A DNA stretch of 38,912 nt from Bondarzewia mesenterica (taxonomy: Eukaryota > Basidiomycota > Agaricomycetes > Russulales > Bondarzewiaceae). The translations under genes were made by a program, and so were the position numbers. The stretch's first letter is position 1. Every line of letters starts with the position of its first letter. Below are positions 30,130-38,912 of the stretch, piece by piece. The notes under the pieces were generated by a model, which was not told the origin of the DNA, ran no database searches, and saw only the letters and a program-made list of their open reading frames with translations. The stretch covers positions 1-38,912 of the forward strand of contig SGPL01000323.1 of NCBI GenBank assembly GCA_004802705.1. Reading direction: 5' to 3'.

Positions 30130-33100
30130 ATTTATGAGCGTGACAACATGTGCCCTTTTTATTAAAAACAATGCCTCTAACTTAAAATTTATATCTTAAC
30201 TATGTTGTATTAGACTCTTACAGTTAATCTATAGATTTTTTTTAAATAGAAATTTTACATATATTTATAATTTGAAATAATAATAATAAATAAAGCATTG
30301 ACCATTTATAATATCTTTTTAAAATGCATAATATAATTATATTTATCACATATTGCTTAATAAATATATAGTTATGTGATAGTAATATAAATTTATAAAA
30401 ATAATATATATATTATGTTTATGTAGATTAATCAAAGGTTCATTTAATCTAATTATATAATGTATGTTTAAAAACTAATCCACATTCTTATTATATAGGT
30501 TGCAACTAGCATTTTATATAATATATCTTTATAAGTCTTTTAATCATGCTTCTATAATTTCTTCTAATGAGACAATAATTTCAACCAAAGTATCCACTTT
30601 TTGCAATGATAGTTACATCAAGATATCCCTTTGAACAAGTTGATATAATATTTATTAATACTTATATGCTGTTTGATATAATAAATAAAAATACAGTAAT
30701 ATATAGTGATATAAAGTACTATTACTAAGACCTATGATAATAAAGAGTATCTCATTGTCAGTTATATTGAATTTATATAAGGTCTAAAGATAAAACTTAC
30801 TACTATTTAGATTCATTTTAGTTGCAGAGATACACTATAGTAATATTGAGGTAAGAGTACTTTCTGCTATAGTAAGATATTAAGTTATATACAGTACAGA
30901 TTAAAAAGGTGAGACATACTATATAGTATATAGTGCATAGTATAGCATGTAGGGCATCCTTGCACTCTATAATGAGCATATGCAACTTATAAAGTATAAG
31001 GTTCTATAAAGTAATAAGTAAAAAATGCACAATAGAATAAGATCAATGCTCACTGTCAGAGAAATGAGCTTTATCAAATTTAAGTTCAGATGAAAGCTCA
31101 TTATTGAGAAGTTGAGAACAGATGTATAAGTGTACAAGCATAAATTATATTATTTATATTATAAATAAAGAAGTGAAGTCATGAGGTCACAACTGTAGTT
31201 AATTATATAGTCAATAATATTTCTCACAAATGCTTTCTTATCAACAACTTGAATGTCTCTTATATGTTCTAACTCTTACTTGATCATTCACTCTTGCTTG
31301 ATCATTTATTTAATATATAAATATATAGTTTCTAGTTTTAACATAATTATGTCACTTAAACTGATAACTCAGAAGATTTTTAACTGTAGAATAAGTTTGT
31401 TAGATTAATAATGAGTATGCATTCTTTATATTAGTAGATTTTGGGATCAAATGAAGAGAAATATTTACACTGAAAAGAAAAGAGATTTAACAAAAAGGTG
31501 CATATTTTGTTTTGTAGTTTTATTATTGCAATATTAATTGCAACATTCCAGCACAGCATTATGCTGTAATATAATAGATGATCTACTTAATATATCATAT
31601 ATAGTATATACAAATACTGATGACTATTACATTCATGACTTATTACAATCTATTTTTATTTAATCTATCAGTCATCAATAAAAATGTATTTATAAATTTG
31701 TGAAACTTATAACAAGCATATTCACCATCATTTTATGCAGGCATTTCATAATGACTATATGTTATGCATATTATATATTCTGATTCATGTTCTTTTATTA
31801 ATAGCTAATAACTAATGTACAGCAGTTATATTAAAGATTTTACAAAATAGATTATTATTATTATTCTATACTAACTATGACTACTGCACATGCATCTAAA
31901 GGTCAAGCTATTTGATAATTATTAACCTTTTATACTCAAATATAAGCTTAAGCTCTTTAGCTGCATCTTCTTCTAAAAACTAGAATTAGGATTGTATACA
32001 AAAAATATCAACAATATGCCCCTTATAGCCCTGAAAATTCTACAAAAAGGTAATGCACTTAACTCAATCTGAAAATACAAGGTTGATATAGCATTGAAAT
32101 ATACAAATTTAATAATGTTGATATTAACACAATAGAGGCCATTTTTACAAACTTTCTTAGATCTTTTATACTTGACTACCCTATAATATCATGACATAGA
32201 TCTTTTTTATCTACAGCAGTAGTGTGGTGACATGACTGCCTCAACAATTTTAATAATATTATTATTATTAAACTAAGATGCTTGCTATTGAGACTAATTG
32301 TTAGCACTCACTTCTTATTCCTACAGGATAAGAGAGAGAGAAAGAGTGGATAAATTTACTTTATCAATAGATGCCTCATCTACATTATATCTTGAGAAGA
32401 GTGGTAGGTTATGGTTGAGCTAGTTCTATTTTGAGCACAGAGTTGTAAAGAGTCATTGTAAAAGATGACAAAAGGTCGTATTAAAATTATGAGATAGCTA
32501 CAATAATTTTGTAAATAAATATTATGACTATATCAACTTGTTGTTTAGTTTCAAATGATAAACTTTGTTCAAATTAATGAATAGGATTAAATCAGTTTTG
32601 GTGATTGTTAGTGACATTAAAATTACTAGACCTCACCTTCAAATTGTCAATATACAATGGCTATTTTAAAAGTCACTTAAAAAATGAGATATTTGACTCA
32701 ACTGCACTCATAGCCTCAGATGTGATAATTAGCCCAACAGCAAGCAAGATAAGCAATACTATTATATTAGTGTCATGAAGAGGCAGATGCACATTAATTT
32801 AGGCCTCTGTACAATATGAATAATAACATGAGGGAAAAAAATAAACATCCAGAGACTAAAGAGTCTCTTTAAAGCATGCTACTATATACTGAAATAAAAA
32901 TGAGCAATAGAGGCTTAAATTCTTATGTAGTTTATTAACAAATGGTAGTTTATTGGATAAATGTAAAGCATTATATCTTAATAATATTAAAGCTTATATC
33001 ATTAATAAGAAGATGGATTTAATAAGATAAAAAAAATTATGAACTTATAATAAAGTTAAGGAAAGCTTGAAATATAGCCCTCTAGTTGAGTCAGTACACT

Positions 33101-36100
33101 ATTTTTACACTCAATATGATGTGATACCTTTTGCAAATCTATCATCCTTTCCATCAAGTAGTAAATTAAAAGGTAAAACACATTAGATGAAGAAAGGAGT
33201 GGAAAGACAAAGAGACTAAAAAAATCATCATGAAAATACTCATAGATCTCATTTTTCATCACAGCCTATATCATATTTATAATTCATATAATATTAGTAA
33301 TAATTATTGTGATAAAAATCTATTTTTAGCACAAGAAGGTAGTAAAAAGTGAAAAAGAGAACAAGGATAAAAGTAGAGCAGGCATTGCATTTATCATTGC
33401 CTCAATTATGTAGAATTAGTGATGTTGGAAGCCTATCTGGTGTAGAGTATAAAAAATGAAGGTGTAAGAAAGTTAAAAGTAAAAGAGTATTTGAGAATTT
33501 TAATCTCAAAATAGTAAATTTAATGAGAGTCAGCTAAATTGAGATGCTTAAGACATACAGCTTTGAGTGAAGTTTTTGAACATGCTTAAAAACTTAAGAC
33601 AATTTGAGGAAGAAACATGATATTTTATACAGAACTTTATAAAATACACTGATTGACATATTGATAATTAGACTGTGTCTTGCCTCACTAAGAGACAAAC
33701 ATTATTTACATTCAAATTAATCTTCATTTTCCCTTTAGTCATTTTTTAAAATGTAATAGTATGCAGTATTATGATAAATCCCTTAACAGATAAGTCATCA
33801 TCATGAATCCTCGATAAAAATACATACTCTAAGAAGGTAAATGAAAATATAGATGCTTTAAAAAAAACTGCCAGAGCAATCATGAATTAATACTATACTC
33901 TAAGATTAATTATAATTGCTGTAAATATAATATATACTATACAATTAAAGTATAAGCTAAAAGGTTGCTCAATATATGCATACTCTATAAAGAGGAGAAT
34001 TTTCTCATAGTGCAAAAACTTATCTTAATCAAAAGAGTTATTTTTTTCCAGTAATAGAGTAGTCATATTTAAATAAGAGGATTAAAAGCTAGTGAGTTGA
34101 ATAGGCATATCAAAAATAAATATCATGCTTGTCTTACCTAAAGCACTAGCTAATATTAATATGTATGTGCTAAAAGATATGTCTTTCTTGTCTGCCTTTA
34201 ATAGCTAAATTAACTTATTTATATTATTTATCACTATTATAAACTAAAGAGTGCATTCTCAGAGGTGTGTGATTGAAAAGATACTAATGTATTTTGCAAT
34301 AGAATTCAAGTTCAACTCATTCTAAATAAAATTGTTGAAGTATGACTGAGATAAAATACTGAACTAAATAAATAAAGTAAGAGGTGAAGTAGCAGATTAA
34401 CTTATGTTATGTAAAATAATATTGTATAAACTTAGAGCTAAAAATTAATGAAGATCACTAAAAGTAGTATCACACTCCAAAATTATTTGAAATTAATGAC
34501 AACTGCATGATGCTTTTAAAGGTAATATCTGATAAGGTCAAATTTTAAGTAAAGAGCCATAATTATAGACTAGTTAAAAAGTTCTGAATGCATAATTCTA
34601 AAGCAGTGATAAGAATGATAGTGATTAAGAAAGAAGATTGAAAGGAAGTGAATAAGTGAGAGCAATGATAGACTAATGCTAAAATTAGTTGAGATAGAAA
34701 AGGTAAGGTGCAAGATACAGAATAATAAAGAGAATTAGAGAAATAAAGCAAGAGATACACATGAGTATATCAGCATAAAAGCTAAGCAAGTAAGTCATAC
34801 TCTTATCCTCATCTGCTCTATGTCTATCATGCATCTACCCCTCTAATGCTTCAATTTTCTCTGCCTCTGCCTAAACTACCTCTCTCTACAATCTATATTG
34901 CTTGACATACTACCCTCATCATCTTATTTTTTTATAAAGTTATTACTCATAGTTTATTTTTTCAGTCCATCTTCTTCATTGAGCTCCTCGACACAGCTAA
35001 ACTGCTAAATTCTTCTATTCTAGCTTATCTATGACTGCTCTTTCTTTATCTTTTTTTTACTCAACTTTAATCACTGAATCTTATCTTGTGCATCTTACCT
35101 CTCTACATTTTTAATCTATAACTTACTTCTCTACAATAACCACTTTAGTTTATTCTTTATGTTTAATGAGCATGGCTCAAGTCTTCTCTGAATGCTAGCT
35201 GTTAATCTCTTTTCTCCCTTCTGGCTTGTGTGTACCTTTTAACAAGTCATTGCCTTCTTCAGTTTAGTGTGTTAAAGTATTCATCTAAGTTGAAAGGATG
35301 AGGAGAGAGGTAAAGTTGTGAGTGAGAAGGCATCAAAAAACACATAGGCCTTGTAAGTCTCTAATTACATATGTAAAGCATCAGATCTTTTATCATTATC
35401 TTGATCACCAGCCCCTCTCACTTCAATCTCATCATCTATATTTATGATAAGATGAATAAGCTGAGTAGATGTAGAAAAATAATTGAGGAACACTCTGATC
35501 TATGATTTGTTAAGCATAAACTTATGTTCTTTTTTTTTCTTCTTAATACAAGTGCCACCATCTTTTTTTTTACTTTACTATAAATTTTGTCAAGTTCTTT
35601 TTTTTTTTTATCTACTTCTTGACTGTCTACGCTCTTTTTTAATATATATATCCTTTGATATTCTAATTATCACATCTTATATCTCTGACAAAAAGCTTAA
35701 TAATAAAAATCCCTTTTGCATACAACAACTGCCTTCTTTTATATTAATCTTTACCTACAAAAGTTTTGTTTACCCCCCACTCAGTTGTCTTCACTTATGC
35801 TTTCCTTTCATATGACATATCTCTTTAAATAAACCATTGTTTGGCACTCCCTTTTTTTTTTTAAATATAAGTAAGCTGATCAAACTCATAAAGTATCACA
35901 TGCAAATGCTTTGAGGATTAAAGCCAGTTAACTGACTGTTTTGTTTTATTTTACTAAGTATAATACATTTTATCTTTTAATTTAGAAGGTTAATAAGCTC
36001 TGCATGTCCAGATTTTAAAGACAATAAAACAAGTCTATCACTATCCACATGAGGGACTTGCAGTCAAAGAATTCAAAAAACTTGAGGTTATAAACCAAAG

Positions 36101-37110
36101 AACTTAGATCTATTTCAACTCGAATCTGAGAACTAAGTTCATAGATCATAGAGAATGCAAACTCTCTATTCTCTCAAAGCAATGGATATACAGCTTTGAT
36201 CTTACATAGCCATGCATAGTTTGGTAGAGCTACAAGAGTCATATTGACTCACTTAGTGTTTCAACATTGCTTTTTATTTATTCTAGCTATATAGGATATT
36301 ATTAAAGTCTCATTTATTTGCTACTAAATGTACATATATTGCCACTTTAAAATTTAATAAAAGAGAAAGCAGGAAGCACTTTTTCAGATATAATAACTCC
36401 CTACTTTTATTTTCCTAATTTCTCAGTTTTCAGTTTAACTCAAGTTTTTTAAGCTTTAGTTATTGTTTCTTTATTTATAGTTACAAGTGCAATACAAAGT
36501 GTCTATTGATCTTAGTGTAACCTTACTAGCTGACTCTTTAAGACTGACTAGTATCTATTAGCAGCTTAATAGAACTATCTTTTGATCTTTAGCATACTAA
36601 ATTCATTCTTGATTTAAGCCATCTTCAACTTGCTTGTACTGAGAGCTACAATACTTTGAAGACTTTCTTAGTGCATACTTATTCTATAATATTTCACATA
36701 GAGATATTAACTCATCATCATATTTGTGAAGTTTTCTGAAGGCACACAGCTATTCAGAATCTTTAATATTGTCCTTTAGTTTTCACAAAATATTTTTTGT
36801 TGCTAAAATAATTATCCATAATAATTCATATTTACTATAGGTCCAAGGTACATTGTTCAAGCTTAATTAAGTTAGTCAAACTCAATTTAAAGTCTACTAA
36901 TCAAGATAGGATTATTGTCTTTTTTATTTGAAGTTGCTTCATATCAGTTCACCCAATTCTAATTGCTGTCAAAATTAAGCTCATCATTCATTATTACTTT
37001 CAGATATTAATTATTTAACTTATCTCATACTCACTCATATCCTCTTACACTTATATACTCTTTGAGTATAGCTTTGTTTTACCACTTTGACCTTAAAAAC
37101 TAAAGTGTAT
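30130..37110. other. AT-rich region without genes
   Basis: Composition changes sharply near 30130 to very AT-rich DNA with short A/T runs and TATA-type microsatellites. The longest open frames are 60-110 codons and either T-rich (35483-35815, Phe/Leu/Ile-rich) or without motif, as chance predicts at this composition. A pyrimidine-rich stretch lies at about 34800-35280. I see no gene. Confidence 0.6.
31273..31308. repeat. 18-bp tandem duplication
   Basis: CTCTTACTTGATCATTCA is followed directly by CTCTTGCTTGATCATTTA. The two differences are both transitions. Confidence 0.85.
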
Positions 37111-37117
37111 CTAAACT

Positions 37118-37185
37118 TGAACAACTAGGTTTCTTTAAAAAAAAATAAAAAACCTCGAGCAAGTTTAGATAATAAAAGTAGTTAG
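37118..37185 (-). repeat. copia-like tail block, copy 3 (inverted)
   Basis: On the minus strand GAAACCTAGTTGTTCA is preceded by CTAAACTTGCTCGAGG and a T-rich run. This aligns by eye with the block at 27375-27430 (CTAGACTTAACTCAGG, then CCTAGTTGTTCA). It is shorter and more decayed, and the GAGGGAGG tract is not preserved. Confidence 0.4.
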
Positions 37186-37189
37186 TTTA

Positions 37190-38912
37190 ATACTGATATT
37201 GTTTTTTCATCACCATGTTTATTTTTAAACTGCTTCATTGTATGGCAACAGAATTATAGACTATACTCTAAGATGGTATATTAATTATTATTCACAGCAC
37301 TTGAAGATACAATATATAAGTTGTGTGAATTAAATTAAATAAATTACTTACAATATATGAGAACCTATAAAATTAATAAAGAAGTTTTTAACATTGACTG
37401 GATAAAATGGCTAAAATAGAGAGTCTCAGATAGTCTTTTTTTTTGTCTTTTATTTACTAATATTATTTAAGTCAATGAGACAATTAGAAAAAAAAAATAC
37501 AAAAGAAACATTTACAATAACAAACTCAAAGAAAGATTAGTATAATGAATAGCAAATGCATCTGTAGGGGAATAACTATTTCTAAAAATGCTATAAATGC
37601 TATCAAATATCTAGCATAAGATACATCAAAAATACACTATGTTAAAGCCAATAAGTGTAGAAAATTAAATAAAAATAGGCTTATATACTGTCATATATAT
37701 TTACTTGTATATTTCTATGTGATATAAATGAGAATGACTTAAAATTGATTTATAACAACACTCATGCACTTACATTATATGGTCAGTTACAAGAGTTGCT
37801 AGCATTCTTAAACCATGCTCAGAAGCAATACTGCTATTGATGGTGGCACCTGCGTGACACATTGGAGTTTTTAGAGTGTTATTTAATTTTATTATTTGTA
37901 TTTCTACAAAAGAAATCTTTACTACTGATGCAAGCAAACAGTAGTTATTGCTTAGCATAGGAGATTTGAATTGCTTGATCTTATACTTATATAAAGACTA
38001 ACTAAAATAGAGCAATATAAAAATAGTTATAAAAGGACTTACTGATCTTGTTCATGCAAGAACTGAATATTGTGTTTATCTTAAAATATAATGGGCTTAG
38101 TAATGACATTCAATACAAAATTTTGATCAATTAAACTCGAGTTAGAAAAAGCAATAAAATAGTATAAGCTAAAATAAATATAAGATAGAGTGTCAACTAG
38201 AATAAAGGTAAAAACTCATAGATCAGAAGGAGAGTAAGTTTATCCATCTCAAACTCATTCAATCATATATTTAACATAGGTTCACTATTGTGCATATCAT
38301 TATATTTATTACTAGCATACAATAACTAAGTTAATTAAAAACAAATTAAATAATATATACAATGCTAATTTAAAATTATTCTACTTCTATACTTTTTCTT
38401 TATCTTTACTAATAAAGATTCATTGATATTAGTAGCATCAGAGTGGGCTTGTTTTAAAGACTTTTTTTCCTCATCATATGATAAATTTTAACCCCTTCTA
38501 CTATTTTCAGAAGTGAAAATTTGTATACATACAAAAGCTATAATTGCAACTCACTTGCTTATAGCAAAAGACAGTAAAGCAGATTCACCACTATTTTTAA
38601 AATGCAATAGCCTTAAATATTAGTTATAATAGGTACAAAGTTAAGTGTACTATTTAACTTACAAAATGATTTTTTACTAATGAGTCCTATATAAATATAT
38701 ATAAATAAAGCACAGAGCATGCACAAGTATCAATAATGTACACTCTACTTTTTAATAGTAGCCTTTAGAAATTAATATAGCACTAATTACATATAGATAG
38801 CATTCAATGTGTGACTTATAATAATACATCTGAGCTAGATTTTCCTTTCACCTGCATCATGGAGTTAATTACTTCTTGAACTGTCTGACTTTATAAGAAG
38901 AAAAAAATTATA
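37190..38912. other. AT-rich region without supportable gene
   Basis: The region is mostly very AT-rich. A small patch at about 37770-37860 has higher GC and reads on the minus strand as INSSIASEHGLRMLATLVTD, with a GTAAGT just after it. This is too short to call an exon. Confidence 0.5.

Noticed and set aside
35483..35815. 110-codon plus-strand frame with hydrophobic runs
   Set aside because: It is made of poly-T tracts that yield Phe and Leu and shows no conserved pattern. Length is as expected for biased composition.
32300..38900. Many short minus-strand peptides next to splice-like GTAAGT and TAG sites, suggesting an intron-rich host gene
   Set aside because: At this AT content open runs of 40-60 codons and splice-like hexamers are common by chance. 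Treating TAA, TAG and TGA as former Gln, Arg or Trp makes every frame look open.

Overview
The window looks like a transposon graveyard from a basidiomycete fungus, most likely an Agaricomycete. I base this on the mix of element families: a chromodomain Ty3/gypsy element, a second basidiomycete-type gypsy element, a KDZ transposase cysteine-cluster domain, a TET/JBP-like dioxygenase of the mushroom type and an Spt5-like KOW protein with a 48-nt intron. I found no intact host gene, rRNA, functional tRNA gene or CRISPR array. All family assignments come from motifs read by eye.

Layout. 1-2.5 kb: no clear gene, with one pyrimidine-rich low-complexity tract. 2.52-3.0 kb (+): the core of a TET/JBP-like 2-oxoglutarate/Fe(II) dioxygenase, ruined by stops and a lost iron ligand. 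3.04-9.28 kb (+): gag, protease, reverse transcriptase and RNase H of a chromovirus, split between gag and protease by about 2.7 kb of foreign sequence. 9.3-15.2 kb (-): a second gypsy element in the opposite orientation, with one LTR, an integrase that keeps D,D(35)E, RNase H, protease, zinc knuckle and gag, but no reverse transcriptase palm. 15.2-17.45 kb (+): integrase, chromodomain and 3' LTR of the chromovirus family. About 260 bp of chromovirus sequence is present on both sides of the inverted element. 18.1-18.8 kb (+): KDZ cysteine-cluster domain, truncated. 18.8-22.4 kb: very AT-rich, no genes, ending in a tRNA-like SINE candidate.

22.46-30.13 kb is a sharply different island with near-normal base composition and many CpG sites. 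It holds two overlapping unidentified frames (-), an Spt5-like KOW gene (-) peppered with single N positions, the 3' tail and LTR of a copia-like element (+), and unidentified frames near 29.2-30.1 kb. 30.13-38.9 kb is again very AT-rich with no supportable gene, apart from a third copy of the copia-like tail block in reverse orientation.

The main biological message is mutational. In the AT-rich elements nearly every broken codon can be explained by C-to-T or G-to-A changes: Gln, Arg and Trp codons became stops, and catalytic Asp became Asn in the reverse transcriptase, RNase H and integrase. This is the signature of repeat-induced point mutation or of deamination of methylated cytosine. A relic of a cytosine-methyl oxidase family and a relic of the KDZ transposase family known to accompany it in mushrooms lie in the same repeat cluster, so the window records both sides of a methylation-transposon conflict.
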